Source: Chroococcidiopsis sp. TS-821 (GTDB lineage Bacteria > Cyanobacteriota > Cyanobacteriia > Cyanobacteriales > Chroococcidiopsidaceae). Taken from it: a stretch of DNA of 64,000 nucleotides. The position numbers and the translations under genes are program-made. Under the pieces are notes generated by a model, which saw only the letters and a program-made list of their open reading frames with translations, had not been told where the DNA came from and did no database searches. Positions 47,489 to 57,363 of the stretch are shown piece by piece. How positions within the stretch are numbered: the first letter of the stretch is position 1; each line of letters opens with the position of its first letter. Where the stretch lies: contig NZ_MVDI01000014.1 in assembly GCF_002939305.1 (NCBI RefSeq), positions 1-64,000 on the forward strand. Direction: 5' to 3'.

Positions 47489-48376
47489 ATGATAGGCAAT
47501 ACCAGCACTCCTCAGGAGAAATCAGTGCAAGCACGAAAAGTCGCCGAAGCTAGCATAATCTCAATGACAGAATTAGAAATGGCTACCTGGAGACACCAGC
47601 AGGGCTTTCATATCATTTTGCATCGCGATCGCTATTGGGAAAAGATACGTCCTGGCTTTTATCAACCCGTTCATTTGCTAGCGCGCTTGAGTGCAGAACA
47701 AGCAACAAAGCCAACATCACTATGTTGGGGATTTCGAGCAGCTTTAAGTGAGGCTGATATCGCAGGAAGTAATGGCTCAATTCCTGTTCACCTTTTATCA
47801 GATCTCAATAACTACGATCTGCAAAACTTTTCGTCAAATCGCAGGCATAATCTTCGCCGATGTCAGAAACGGGTGAAGATTGTCGAACTTACTGATACAG
47901 AAATCTTACACCACCAAGGATATGAAGTTGTTTTCTCGGCAGCCAAGCGAACTCAATACTTAAAAGCACCTTCTAAGCAAGAATATCTTGCCAACCTTAA
48001 GCACTTCATCGCCCCGAAGCATCGATTAGTTCTTGCGGGTATCATTGGTGACAAACTCGGCGGATACATCAGTGGCTATGCTGTTGACGGAGTAGCCTAC
48101 TTTGAAAATCTCTATGTCGCAACTGAGGTATTAACAACTAATATTAATAGCGGTCTCGTATATGAGTTTGTACAAGTTTGTCGTCGCAGTGGGAAAATTC
48201 GCGAGGTTGTCAACGGTCTACACTCGCGTGAAGATCGAGCGCTATGTGTTTACAAAGAGAGTATCGGATTTCCAGTAAAGCAGATTCCGGGTAAAGTTGT
48301 CTTAAATCCAATAGTTAGCAGCTTGATCCATAAGCGCTATCCACACGTATACTATCGCTTGACTGGAAAAGATTAA
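47489..48376 (+). CDS. GNAT/FemAB-like acyltransferase
   Basis: About 295 residues from the ATG at 47489 (a TTG at 47465 is less likely). The sequence FSSNRRHNLRRCQKRVKIVEL followed by EVVFSAAKRTQYLKAPSKQEY, then LVLAGIIGDKLGGYISGYAV and VAYFENLYVATEV, fits the FemAB/GNAT fold that transfers acyl or aminoacyl groups to amines. It is a single plus-strand gene inside the mostly minus-strand EPS locus, divergent from the aminotransferase. N-acylation of the amino sugar made by its neighbour is a reasonable inference, not shown by the sequence. Confidence 0.65.
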   Translation: MIGNTSTPQEKSVQARKVAEASIISMTELEMATWRHQQGFHIILHRDRYWEKIRPGFYQPVHLLARLSAEQATKPTSLCWGFRAALSEADIAGSNGSIPVHLLSDLNNYDLQNFSSNRRHNLRRCQKRVKIVELTDTEILHHQGYEVVFSAAKRTQYLKAPSKQEYLANLKHFIAPKHRLVLAGIIGDKLGGYISGYAVDGVAYFENLYVATEVLTTNINSGLVYEFVQVCRRSGKIREVVNGLHSREDRALCVYKESIGFPVKQIPGKVVLNPIVSSLIHKRYPHVYYRLTGKD

Positions 48377-48381
48377 CGCTT

Positions 48382-49038
48382 CTACGTTACTGCTTGGTCT
48401 TGGTTCTTTTGTCCTTTAAATTCTTCGCACGTAGCATAACCTTGTTGATTAATACCTTCGCGCTGTAAGACTTTCCACACAGTCAATCCCAGAATTTTGA
48501 GGTCGAGCCACAAGCTCCAATGGTCAACATACCAAACATCGAGTTTAAATCTTTCTTCCCACGAAAGGGCATTACGACCATTAACTTGTGCTAATCCAGT
48601 AATACCTGGTTTGACTTCATGGCGACGTGCTTGTTCAGGAGTGTAACGATCGAGGTATTTGACGAGTAAAGGGCGAGGACCAACAATACTCATGTCGCCT
48701 CTTAGCACATTCCACAGTTGTGGTAATTCATCCAAACTCGTGCGGCGCAGAAATTGACCTATAGGTGTCAGACGTTGCTCGTCAGGAAGCAAATTTCCTT
48801 GCGCGTCACAGTCATTAGTCATCGAGCGAAACTTATAAAAGTTGAAGATTTTACCGTCTTTTCCAGGGCGCGGTTGTGCGAACAAAATTGGTCGTCCAAT
48901 CTGAGTAAAGATTGCGATCGCAACTCCTAGCATGATAGGAGATAGCGCAATTAAAGTTATGATTGCTACAACTATGTCCGTCAAAGATTTTATTAAACGG
49001 CTTAACCAATACAAAAAATGATTCGACTTGTTCTTCAT
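48382..49038 (-). CDS. Undecaprenyl-phosphate phosphoglycosyl transferase (PglC/WcaJ-type, short form)
   Basis: Starts the EPS repeat unit by moving a phosphosugar from a nucleotide sugar to undecaprenyl phosphate. The 218-residue protein is the minimal monotopic form: a re-entrant hydrophobic helix at 20-45, the FYKFRSM motif, the catalytic Asp-Glu pair in RRTSLDELPQLWNVLRGDMS (Asp103, Glu104), and VGPRP with KPGITGLAQVNGR. This short form, rather than the long WcaJ with extra helices, is shared with PglC, which uses N-acylated bacillosamine. Start at the ATG at 49038. It ends six bases from the convergent acyltransferase gene. Confidence 0.9.
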   Translation of the reverse strand: MKNKSNHFLYWLSRLIKSLTDIVVAIITLIALSPIMLGVAIAIFTQIGRPILFAQPRPGKDGKIFNFYKFRSMTNDCDAQGNLLPDEQRLTPIGQFLRRTSLDELPQLWNVLRGDMSIVGPRPLLVKYLDRYTPEQARRHEVKPGITGLAQVNGRNALSWEERFKLDVWYVDHWSLWLDLKILGLTVWKVLQREGINQQGYATCEEFKGQKNQDQAVT

Positions 49039-49071
49039 CTTTCAACTCTTCCCAAAATGGCGTACGTATAG

Positions 49072-49839
49072 TCAACTTTTTTGACACACACAGTAAAGCA
49101 TTCCTTCTAGCCGCTCACCTGTTAAACTTTCTAAATTTGCATGCATTTGTTGCTTTTGAATTTGCCTGGTGGAACCAACTGCTAATATATTGAAACCAAC
49201 TGAAGCTAAGGCTTGAACTGCTTCGTGTAAACTATACCAATATACGTAGGGAGCGCGATCGCACAGCGCTCTCCAGTTAACTTTTCCTCCTAGTTTTAGC
49301 CAAGGAAGATAACGCAATGAGTGATGAGAGCCACGCAATTTTCTTACAATACTCAAATAAACTAAAAATGGAAAGTATACAATGTTATTCATCCTAGATT
49401 CAAAACACAAAAAAGAAAACAATGCCATTCCTTGCTTTTTGAGGATTCGGTAAGCTTCTTGAAGTGCTTTTTCTCGTCCATTTTCATCTTCTATAACACT
49501 CAAAATCTGCTGTAAATAAATAATTTGATCGAAGCTAGAATCTGCATATTTTAACTGAGTTGCATTTTGAACTTCAAAGCAAATATCAGATTCTGGATCT
49601 TTATGTTGAGCTTGTGCAATGTACTTAGGTACATAATCGTATCCGTAGAGAGAATGAAAGCCCATTTTTTTCATTTCAAATAAAATTCTGCCCCCCCCAG
49701 TACCTGCTTCTAGCGTCTTTGCTTCTTTGTTTAAATAAGTTTCTATAAGATACTTTTCCTCATCAAGTAAATTTGTTTCATGTGCCCAAGTATCAAATTC
49801 TACAGTGTTATATATTTGCTTGTTGCTAACTAAGTTCAT
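49072..49839 (-). CDS. SAM-dependent methyltransferase, class I
   Basis: A 255-residue methyltransferase. Motif I is KTLEAGTGGGRILFEMKK (residues 41-58), the acidic residue after it is in YGYDYV, and the post-I and II motifs are DSSFDQIIYLQ and AYRILKKQGMALFSF. It probably methylates a sugar hydroxyl or acid in the EPS, or a lipid-linked intermediate. Motif I is encoded by a run of eight G (minus strand, 49691-49698), a potential slippage site. It lies 33 bases upstream of the phosphoglycosyl transferase gene in the same direction. Confidence 0.8.
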   Translation of the reverse strand: MNLVSNKQIYNTVEFDTWAHETNLLDEEKYLIETYLNKEAKTLEAGTGGGRILFEMKKMGFHSLYGYDYVPKYIAQAQHKDPESDICFEVQNATQLKYADSSFDQIIYLQQILSVIEDENGREKALQEAYRILKKQGMALFSFLCFESRMNNIVYFPFLVYLSIVRKLRGSHHSLRYLPWLKLGGKVNWRALCDRAPYVYWYSLHEAVQALASVGFNILAVGSTRQIQKQQMHANLESLTGERLEGMLYCVCQKS

Positions 49840-49896
49840 GGTTAACTAAGTAACTAAGAAACGTTCACTTATTGAGCTTCTGCAAGTGTTTTACTA

Positions 49897-51015
49897 TCAA
49901 ACACAAGTGGCACGATAAGCAGGAAAAAAGTTAGATTTTAGTAACTCTGCAACCGAAGTACCTAACTCTTTTGCACGTACTTGCACTAAGTTGTCATAGT
50001 CTTTCCGATTGACAACTAAACGCACAGTGGAGAAAATATGTCTTTGTTTGGAAAAGCCCGCTTTAAAATGGTACAAACTATCTTTTGCACCACCAACTCC
50101 ACCACCAAGATGCAAAAATTCATTTCCGCGTTCTCTTGCCCAAGTGCGGACATAGTCAAACATAAGTTTACTTGGTGCTTGTTTCAAGAAAGCTGATTTG
50201 GTTCCACCCAAGTGATATTGAACTATGCCACAAGCTTCAGTAAATATGCCACCACAAATGATTTCATCATTCAATTCCACAACACACAAGTGTAAATGAT
50301 TCTTTAATGCTTGCGACAATTGCACAAAGTAATCTCTGCCAAAGTAGTATGACTGAGTTGCGCCTACACGATCCATCGTTTGTTCGTAAAGATCGACAAA
50401 AATATCAATGTAGTCCGCAAATGGTACTATTTTAGCTACCATTCCACTACGTTTGGTTTTATTAATTTTATTGCGGTGTTCTGGGCGAGTTTGCTGCCAT
50501 ATTTCTGCAAGTGATAGTGTTAAATTGACTGAAACAGTTTCGCCGTTGAATTGGCAGTACGGATACTGACTCAAATTTTGATTAAGTATGGGGTGAAGTC
50601 GTAAAAAAGCCGAACAAACATTTTTGTAAGCAAGACACTCAATGAATTGCTGAAATGCCAAATTGAGAAATTCCGGCGTACTAGCGGCTTCGTTGAGTAA
50701 AATTCCTGGGTAGCCGTAAGGAGAGATAACATCAAAAAGTTCTATCTCCGACTGAAATAGTAAGTTGCACGAACGTAATAGATAGGGGACGAAAAAAACT
50801 TTATCACCTTGAGTAATTAAAATAGCTTCAGCAGTTGCTTGGATTCTTTGTGCTTCTAAATCTACATATTCAGGTAGATGATAAATATCGTGGCGTAAGT
50901 TGTTGAGAGTTATTTTCCACAAAGGATGTGACAAATCAAGAACTTGGCACCCTATTAGTTTGGTTGGTGATAAGGAGTTGTGAGATTGAGCTTCGTAGCA
51001 GCTATTCATTTGCAT
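49897..51015 (-). CDS. FemAB-like acyl/aminoacyl transferase (Acetyltransf_6 type)
   Basis: A 372-residue double-GNAT protein. Hallmarks are IWQQTRPEHRNKINKTKRSG, DLYEQTMDRVGATQSYYFGRDYF, LHLCVVELNDEIICGGIFTEACGIVQYHLGGT and FLHLGGGVGGAKDSLYHFKAGF. These match FemAB-related transferases found in EPS and exosortase loci. It is the second such gene of the locus. Transfer of an amino acid or acyl group onto an amino sugar is likely but unproved. A 393-base gap lies upstream, so it may head its own transcript with the methyltransferase and phosphoglycosyl transferase genes. Confidence 0.78.
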   Translation of the reverse strand: MQMNSCYEAQSHNSLSPTKLIGCQVLDLSHPLWKITLNNLRHDIYHLPEYVDLEAQRIQATAEAILITQGDKVFFVPYLLRSCNLLFQSEIELFDVISPYGYPGILLNEAASTPEFLNLAFQQFIECLAYKNVCSAFLRLHPILNQNLSQYPYCQFNGETVSVNLTLSLAEIWQQTRPEHRNKINKTKRSGMVAKIVPFADYIDIFVDLYEQTMDRVGATQSYYFGRDYFVQLSQALKNHLHLCVVELNDEIICGGIFTEACGIVQYHLGGTKSAFLKQAPSKLMFDYVRTWARERGNEFLHLGGGVGGAKDSLYHFKAGFSKQRHIFSTVRLVVNRKDYDNLVQVRAKELGTSVAELLKSNFFPAYRATCV

Positions 51016-51408
51016 TTGCTCACTTTGATTGTAGCCAATTGAGATTTTTCTCCCAACGTGTGAATATTTTAACTAATTATGTATGCTTGTCTGCGGTACA
51101 TTACCACTGTCATAAGAATTTTCAATTCTAAAGTGCCGCAGTGATATATATCTAAGATAATAAATAAAAAAATGAACGCTACAAATTTAGTTTTAAAAAA
51201 CGAATTATATGTGTTGCCAGCTTTAAAGAAGCTGCACCCTCTAATTCCAACTTTGGCGAACTTTAACTTTAATAAAATTACTCGGAATGAGTTGTTCTCT
51301 TTTGCAATCACTAATCACTGGTTATTATTGGCGGTTACAACATATTATTCATGCTTTCTTACTCACGCTCTGGTAGCTTATGTAGCAATAGCTATGTAAA
51401 CATAACAC
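51016..51408. other. Intergenic region within the EPS locus, no supported gene
   Basis: This A/T-rich stretch separates the acyltransferase gene from the end of the first GT4 gene, both on the minus strand. Two opposing frames of 75-80 codons exist but have no recognisable features, and their codon use differs from that of neighbouring genes. It probably holds the promoter of the three-gene minus-strand group at 48382-51015. Confidence 0.5.
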
Positions 51409-52536
51409 TTACAGCAGAGCTTCAGCATAGAGTTTTTCATGCATTGCGACGACCTGCCGCAAGTCATAATTCGCTATGCGATCGCGTCCTCTTTTTCCTA
51501 AAGTTTGAGCTGCTTGAGGACGATCTAGTACCCAAGTCATTGCTCGTGCAATTGCGTTAACATCTCCCAACTCAACCAAAAGTTCTGCTTCTAATAAATC
51601 TTGAATACCTCTAATTTTTGTCCCAATCACAGGAACTTCTAAGCTAAGAGACTCCATAACACTTCGGGGTAATCCTTCTTGGGCTGAGACGAGTACGGTT
51701 GCAACTGAGGCGCGAATCAGAACTGGAATATCCTGTCGCAATCCAAGGAAATGAACGCGTTCAGCAATTCCTAATCGATCGGCTAACCTTTGCATTTGTG
51801 TTTGTAATACCCCTGTTCCGGCTAATGCTAGGTGGGCGTGTGGTGGTAACAACGCAAAAGCTTGGAGAAGATCGCGATGACGCTTGCGCGGAATAAATTC
51901 TGCAATCGACAAAAAAAGCGGATGTTCTGGCGTTAGCCCTAATTCTTGGCGTAGCTGCATGACATCACTTTGAGCAACTGCTTGTGGGCTGTAGTAATTT
52001 GTATCAACTCCAATCCCTGGCATATAGCGGATTTTCGCTGCAGGCACAATTTTTTGCTGCTTTGCGGCTTGTTCGTCTTCACGATTAATGACAACGAGAT
52101 AATCTGTCCAGCGCCCCGCCAGTTTTTCTAGCGTGAGAAAGATGGTATTTTTGACTGGCGATCCACCACGATAGAAATGAAAACCATGCGCTGTGTAAAT
52201 CACTTTTGGTTTTGTTGGGTGTTGCCAACGATGAATCGCATAACGCGTGACAAAAGCCGCTACTGGTGTATGAACGTGGACTAAATCATAATTTTGTTGG
52301 GTTAGAACTTGCTGAATTTGGTGCGGCGCAGCGATGAAATTGCGCGGGTCGAGGGGGTTGCGCGACCACTCAACGTCCCAAACGCGATCGCACGCCGTTG
52401 TACACTCAGAACAATCGGTAATTCCTTGTGCCATAGCATCGACTTGCCAACCTTGGGCACGAAAATGCTTGATATACGGTAAAAGAAATGCGCGCACCGT
52501 TGCTGGAATTGTCGTAACAATCAAAAGTTTAGGCAT
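51409..52536 (-). CDS. Glycosyltransferase family 4
   Basis: GT-B enzyme adding a sugar to the lipid-linked EPS repeat; cytoplasmic, membrane-associated. From the ATG at 52536 it has about 375 residues; a longer frame from 52575 would overlap the previous gene more and lacks a good start. Motifs: VRAFLLPYIKHFRAQGWQVD, HVHTPVAAFVTRYA, the donor-site FIPRKRHRDLL and the E-x7-E in SAQEGLPRSVMESLSLEVPVIGT. It overlaps the end of the upstream GT4 gene by eight bases. Confidence 0.88.
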   Translation of the reverse strand: MPKLLIVTTIPATVRAFLLPYIKHFRAQGWQVDAMAQGITDCSECTTACDRVWDVEWSRNPLDPRNFIAAPHQIQQVLTQQNYDLVHVHTPVAAFVTRYAIHRWQHPTKPKVIYTAHGFHFYRGGSPVKNTIFLTLEKLAGRWTDYLVVINREDEQAAKQQKIVPAAKIRYMPGIGVDTNYYSPQAVAQSDVMQLRQELGLTPEHPLFLSIAEFIPRKRHRDLLQAFALLPPHAHLALAGTGVLQTQMQRLADRLGIAERVHFLGLRQDIPVLIRASVATVLVSAQEGLPRSVMESLSLEVPVIGTKIRGIQDLLEAELLVELGDVNAIARAMTWVLDRPQAAQTLGKRGRDRIANYDLRQVVAMHEKLYAEALL

Positions 52537-53680
52537 ACAAAGCTTGATACTGAGCGACAACTGTATCGAGGGCAAAATTTTCTTGAATTCTTGCTCTTGC
52601 AGCTTTTCCTAAAGCAGTTCTGGCTGTTGTTCCAAGTGCTATCAGTTCTTGCCAAGCATCCGCGAGCGCTTGAGAGTTCTTTGGCGGTATCACTTTTCCT
52701 GTATCGCCCACAATCCATTTGGCATCACCAACATCGGTAACAACACACGGTACGCCACACGCCATCGCCTCACCAACAACTAAAGGAAATGCCTCACCGT
52801 AGGCAGATGCCAAAGTTGCTATATCAAGTGCTGACATCAGCTGCGGAATATCACTGCGCTCGCCCAAAAGATGAACTTGTTGAGTTAGTCCTAAGTTCAA
52901 AATTAGCTGTTGCAATTCTTGATTTGTAGGCGTGACATCAGTACCAGCTAATAAAAAATGGACGTTTGGATAATTCTTACTCAAAAGTGCTGCTGCGTGA
53001 AGAAAGTTGGCGTGATCTTTCATCGGATGATAGCGACAAAATAATCCGATCAATAATGTGTCTGTCGCTAATCCTAAAGTTGAGCGGATTTGTGTTCTCG
53101 TCTCCCATGCAGGTTGAAACAGGGTAGTATCAAAACCATTAGGAATAACGCAGCTATTGTGCTGAGAATATCCTATAGCTTCGTGTTGCGCTCTACTGGT
53201 TTGAGAGACAAAAACAACCTTTTTGGGCAAGTGAGATATCTTAGCACTCAATTTGATTATGACTTGTGTCATTTGTTTTTCAGCATCGAGTTGCGCAATC
53301 GAGTGATGAATCCCCCAAATGACTGGAACTTTAGGCGAGAAAAAACGGCTAGCAAATTGCGCGGCTAAATTGCCATGATACATCCACCCTTGAATAAGAT
53401 TAGGTTGTAATTCACGTAAAGTATGAATTAGTTTCCAGAGAATATTGGGTGTTGGTAACATTCCTGGCTGCATACCGAGCGAGTATACAGGAATATCTAA
53501 TGCCAAGATGCGATCGCCCAGCGTACCTCGATCCATTAATGACACAACTACTGGCTTAAACTTAGCTCGCTCTACTCTTGATAACAAGTTATAAAGCATC
53601 ATTTCTGCACCACCAGTAGACAGTCCAGTAATAATATGCGTTACAATTTTTTGATTGGTCGTATTTATCAGCATATTCAT
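52529..53680 (-). CDS. Glycosyltransferase family 4
   Basis: A 383-residue GT-B enzyme. The acceptor-side loop is ITGLSTGGAEMMLYNLL, the donor-side motifs are GLFCRYHPMKDHANFL and YGEAFPLVVGEAMACGVPCVVTDVGD with the conserved glutamates. It starts inside the last codons of the polymerase gene (four-base ATGA overlap) and overlaps the next GT4 gene by eight bases, so all three are coupled. Sugar specificity cannot be read. Confidence 0.9.
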   Translation of the reverse strand: MNMLINTTNQKIVTHIITGLSTGGAEMMLYNLLSRVERAKFKPVVVSLMDRGTLGDRILALDIPVYSLGMQPGMLPTPNILWKLIHTLRELQPNLIQGWMYHGNLAAQFASRFFSPKVPVIWGIHHSIAQLDAEKQMTQVIIKLSAKISHLPKKVVFVSQTSRAQHEAIGYSQHNSCVIPNGFDTTLFQPAWETRTQIRSTLGLATDTLLIGLFCRYHPMKDHANFLHAAALLSKNYPNVHFLLAGTDVTPTNQELQQLILNLGLTQQVHLLGERSDIPQLMSALDIATLASAYGEAFPLVVGEAMACGVPCVVTDVGDAKWIVGDTGKVIPPKNSQALADAWQELIALGTTARTALGKAARARIQENFALDTVVAQYQALYA

Positions 53681-55014
53681 GCTTTTTGTTGAGCAACAGA
53701 AATCTTACTGTAAAGGATAAAAAGTAGCCCAATTCCTGTTAAAAATGCAAAGTAACCTTGAATAAAAGTTTCTGGATCGCTTGATAAAAAATCCATCCAA
53801 ATCTGGGCAATCGTTGTGTATATAAATGGCATCCAAAATATTTGATTTATGTATTTAATTAACATAGTTTGTAAATAGCGACCAATCCAACCATAAGTAA
53901 ACGTCACAATAAAAAGTCCAGGCCACCACAGACTATAAACCCCAAATGCCAAAAAACCAGTGGGAATACTAAAATCATTGTTACCGATAATATACTGCGT
54001 GTTGTAGTACATAATCGTTTCTGGTGGAACAACTCCTAGTAATCGTTGCGGAATCAGTGACGCAAAAGCATATAGAATATCTACAAACCAGCGCAGTTCA
54101 TAGTCTCGGTGCAAAGCAACTTCTAATGAATGAACTGGAAATTGAAAGTTGTACATAAATTGATAAAAGTTGAAGTCACTGCCTGAATCGCTCTCAATTG
54201 TCTTTACAAACGTATTAACAACAGCATCAAATCCTTGAGGAAGTGCTGTTAAACTAAAAAAGAATACCTTACCATAAAATAAAAAGAAAACAGCAAATAT
54301 GCCAAAAACTATATTAAAAGTCCACGATACTTTTCTGTTTTTCAAAATATAAACCAAATAAAAACATAAAAAATAGTTAATAAGATATCCACGTCCACCA
54401 GTTAAAGTAATAGCAATAACGGCAACAATAACTGAAAAAATAAAAATCAAAAGAATGAGTAGTGGATTAATCTTCTTATCTTTTTGAAAGAAGACCACCG
54501 AAGCTAATAAGTAAGAAGCTGGCATAGCAAACAAAGTAAAATGCTTGAAAAAGACAAGCGCACCACCTTCTACTGCACGCGCGCGAATTAGAGAAGCTTG
54601 CGATAAAGCATTGATAAAGCTCCCATACTGTAGACCATACACATAAATAGAGATGCTAGAAAATAACAACAAAGCAACAGCATAAATAAGAACTGAATTA
54701 TTATGTCGAGTTTTCAGACTCATTTTTTGACCCCAAGCGATCGCTGACTTGGAGTAAAAGCCAATGACTACTAAAAAATAACCTACAAAGATCGCTAATA
54801 CTGTTTGGAGTTTATTTGTATAAAGTGATATACCTGCTCCTAATGAGGATGCTGCATTGGCAAAGTCAAAAGCTAATAAAAATGCTGGTAAAGGATACAT
54901 TAAAGCAAAGTAGATATTAAACAAAGTGAGAAAATCAAACTTACTTGATTTTTCACGAAATATTTCTATAAAGACAATAAGAGCTAATAAAACTAGGTAA
55001 GCTGAATCTAGCAT
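53677..55014 (-). CDS. O-antigen/EPS repeat-unit polymerase (Wzy-like)
   Basis: Integral membrane protein of 445 residues with about eleven hydrophobic helices. One large extracytoplasmic loop (about 245-310, with LTALPQGFDAVVNTFVKTIE) is typical of Wzy/EpsG-type polymerases. Other family-like parts are LTGGRGYLINYFLCFYLVYIL and IPTGFLAFGVYSLWWPGLF. It joins flipped repeat units outside the inner membrane. Sequence conservation in this family is low, so the assignment rests on topology and on position between glycosyltransferase and flippase genes. Confidence 0.75.
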   Translation of the reverse strand: MLDSAYLVLLALIVFIEIFREKSSKFDFLTLFNIYFALMYPLPAFLLAFDFANAASSLGAGISLYTNKLQTVLAIFVGYFLVVIGFYSKSAIAWGQKMSLKTRHNNSVLIYAVALLLFSSISIYVYGLQYGSFINALSQASLIRARAVEGGALVFFKHFTLFAMPASYLLASVVFFQKDKKINPLLILLIFIFSVIVAVIAITLTGGRGYLINYFLCFYLVYILKNRKVSWTFNIVFGIFAVFFLFYGKVFFFSLTALPQGFDAVVNTFVKTIESDSGSDFNFYQFMYNFQFPVHSLEVALHRDYELRWFVDILYAFASLIPQRLLGVVPPETIMYYNTQYIIGNNDFSIPTGFLAFGVYSLWWPGLFIVTFTYGWIGRYLQTMLIKYINQIFWMPFIYTTIAQIWMDFLSSDPETFIQGYFAFLTGIGLLFILYSKISVAQQKA

Positions 55015-55061
55015 CAGGAACTCCCCTAAGCTATGTTAATAAGCGATTCACGACAAGCATT

Positions 55062-56156
55062 CTATAGATGATTTATGAGTGTTAAATATTCAGGAACGGC
55101 TCGGTCAATTGTAAAATACATCGCTCGTTGAATTAACCTATCCCGATTGGTAGAAGTTTCTAGCACTTGCTGCATCGCGAAAGCCATCGCGTCTACATCT
55201 CCAACAGGCACTAACTTTCCATACACTCCTGCATCTAGTATTTCTTTAGCACCACTTGGGCAATCAGTAGCAATCACTTGACAACCACAAGCCATTGCTT
55301 CAATCAGTACAGTTGGTAGCCCTTCCCAGCGTGAAGAAAGAACAAATGCGCTAGCCCGACTCATATATGCGTATGGGTTAGCCACAAAGCCTGGTAAAGC
55401 CACATCTTGGCTAATACCGAGAGTTGCGATCGCATCTTCGAGTCTATTGCGCTCTTCTCCTTCGCCTAAAATCATTAAACGCGCCGGTTTTTTGCGTCTG
55501 AGCAAAGCAAATGCTTTAATTAAAGTCAAAAAGTCTTTCTGCTCGCATAATCTTCCTACGGCAAGAAATACAGGCAGAGTACCTTCTTGAAACCATGGAT
55601 GATCCAAAGGTGCTGCAGCTTGGGTTAAAAGCACATCATCAACAACAGGATTATAGATGACACTAATCCCTTGTCTTAATTTGAGATAAGTTTCTAAATC
55701 TTGCACAACGCCCTGCGAAACACCGACAACCGCATCAGCTTGCGGATAAAGTAACTTCATCAAAGGCGGAATCAATTTTCCTCGCCACAACTTAGCTCGA
55801 TCAACAGACAAAGTATTATGTTCTACCACAACTAAGCGAGTTGTTGCGCGCGTTAATTTCTTTGCTAATATTGCTGCAACGTTAGCGTGATTGAGATGCG
55901 ATACCAACGCCTTAGGCTTTTCGCGGCGTAAGTAATTTGATAAAGGTAGAATAGCTTTAATGACTCTACCTGCATTTAAGTTAACTATACGTACTTGCTC
56001 AGGTACTTGCTCTAAATAAGGTCCTTCAGCGCTAGCTAAGACTAAATCGCATGCGACACCTCTTTGTATCATGCCTTTAAGCACATTAATTGTCACGCGT
56101 TCTGCGCCGCCGCCATACAACGCTGGTAGAAAAAAAGAAATACGTTCCGTAGCCAT
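55062..56156 (-). CDS. Glycosyltransferase family 4
   Basis: A 364-residue GT-B enzyme with FFLPALYGGGAERVTINVLKG at the start, LAVGRLCEQKDFLTLIKAFALL and the donor-site SSRWEGLPTVLIEAMACGCQVIATDCPSG. It resembles the next enzyme (56170-57282) in the GGAERV and EAMACG...DCPSG parts, suggesting an old tandem duplication. Role in the repeat unit as for its neighbours, with unknown sugar. It starts 13 bases after the upstream GT4 gene. Confidence 0.9.
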   Translation of the reverse strand: MATERISFFLPALYGGGAERVTINVLKGMIQRGVACDLVLASAEGPYLEQVPEQVRIVNLNAGRVIKAILPLSNYLRREKPKALVSHLNHANVAAILAKKLTRATTRLVVVEHNTLSVDRAKLWRGKLIPPLMKLLYPQADAVVGVSQGVVQDLETYLKLRQGISVIYNPVVDDVLLTQAAAPLDHPWFQEGTLPVFLAVGRLCEQKDFLTLIKAFALLRRKKPARLMILGEGEERNRLEDAIATLGISQDVALPGFVANPYAYMSRASAFVLSSRWEGLPTVLIEAMACGCQVIATDCPSGAKEILDAGVYGKLVPVGDVDAMAFAMQQVLETSTNRDRLIQRAMYFTIDRAVPEYLTLINHL

Positions 56157-56169
56157 TACATATTAACGA

Positions 56170-57282
56170 TCACAACTTTTTTCTTTCTGAAATAACTTCT
56201 GCAAGTAAGGTTTCCCACATATTCATCACCTTCTCTAAACTAAACCTTTCTGTCACTTCTGTAGCACGACTCGCCAAACGTTTACGTTCTTCCTCATCCG
56301 ATATTAAGCGCTTGATTGCTGCTGCTAAGGCAGATACGTCTTCACTCGGCACTAAAATACCATCTACATTGTTACGGATAATTTCTTGAGGACCACTCGG
56401 ACAATCTGTTGCAATAACTGGTAGCCCACAAGCCATTGCTTCGCATAAAGCGTTAGGAAACCCTTCATAGCGCGAAGACATAACAAAAAACTCTGCTTGC
56501 TGCAAAAAGCTAAAAGGATTTTTAACTACACCTTTAAGGTGAACGCGCTTTGCTAAATTGAGTTGATGCACTAAGGATTCTAATTGTGGACGTAAAGAGC
56601 CTTCGCCAAGAATAATTAATTTCCACTCAGGATAGGAGTCTGCTACTTGCTCAAAAGCTTGTAATAAAATATCAAAACCTTTTTGTTCCTCGAGTCTTCC
56701 TATAGCAATTAAAAATGGCTTTTCTAACTTAGGTGTTGCTGAATTTTCATCAAGCTTGACTGATAATGCAGGATTAGGAATAACTGAGCCGCGAGACTGT
56801 ATTGCTAAAGAAAAATAACTTAAGGCTCTGGCAGTAACTGCTACAACTCTACTCGCTTGAGGATACGTTAATTCGCGTAGTTTCTCCCAACTCCTACCAA
56901 TAGAGTACATCGCTGGATGATTTTGCTCGTCTACTATCACTGGAATCTTCAATGACTGTGTTGCTAACAAAGTCAACACATTAGTTGTATCTAGAAAACT
57001 GATAACAGCGTCAGGCTTAAGTTGATAGATTGTCTTGCGTAGAATGAAAACTCGTCTTAAGTTATGCCAAGTTGCCCAGATAAAGTTGGGAGATTTTGTT
57101 GCTAACCCCAAAGGAATGTGTTGAATACGAGTATCTAAATCGTAAAAAGGGGGTATAGAACCATCATCCATAGTAACTATAGTAATGTTCCAACCTTTAG
57201 CTGCCCAATAGTTTGCCATAATCGACATCACTCGTTCTGCCCCACCAGCAGTTAGAGCATGAATTACCAAAGTTAGTTGCAT
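56170..57282 (-). CDS. Glycosyltransferase family 4
   Basis: A 370-residue GT-B enzyme. Motifs: IHALTAGGAERVMSIMANYWA, PFLIAIGRLEEQKGFDILL and SSRYEGFPNALCEAMACGLPVIATDCPSG, with the glutamate pair intact. The GalNAc-transferase-like subgroup (PglA/PglJ/PglH) shares this look, which would suit an amino-sugar-based repeat. It lies between the flippase and its paralogous GT4 gene, all on the minus strand. Confidence 0.9.
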   Translation of the reverse strand: MQLTLVIHALTAGGAERVMSIMANYWAAKGWNITIVTMDDGSIPPFYDLDTRIQHIPLGLATKSPNFIWATWHNLRRVFILRKTIYQLKPDAVISFLDTTNVLTLLATQSLKIPVIVDEQNHPAMYSIGRSWEKLRELTYPQASRVVAVTARALSYFSLAIQSRGSVIPNPALSVKLDENSATPKLEKPFLIAIGRLEEQKGFDILLQAFEQVADSYPEWKLIILGEGSLRPQLESLVHQLNLAKRVHLKGVVKNPFSFLQQAEFFVMSSRYEGFPNALCEAMACGLPVIATDCPSGPQEIIRNNVDGILVPSEDVSALAAAIKRLISDEEERKRLASRATEVTERFSLEKVMNMWETLLAEVISERKKL

Positions 57283-57363
57283 TAAGCGATTATTCCTACG
57301 GTTTCGATTTACTCAAACTAGCGAAGTGATAATAACAGTAATTTTGGTATTTAATAAGTTAAA

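Noticed and set aside
51172-51399. Plus-strand frame of 75 codons in the EPS locus
   Set aside because: A/T-driven frame with no ribosome-binding site or family resemblance, opposed by an equally long frame on the other strand.
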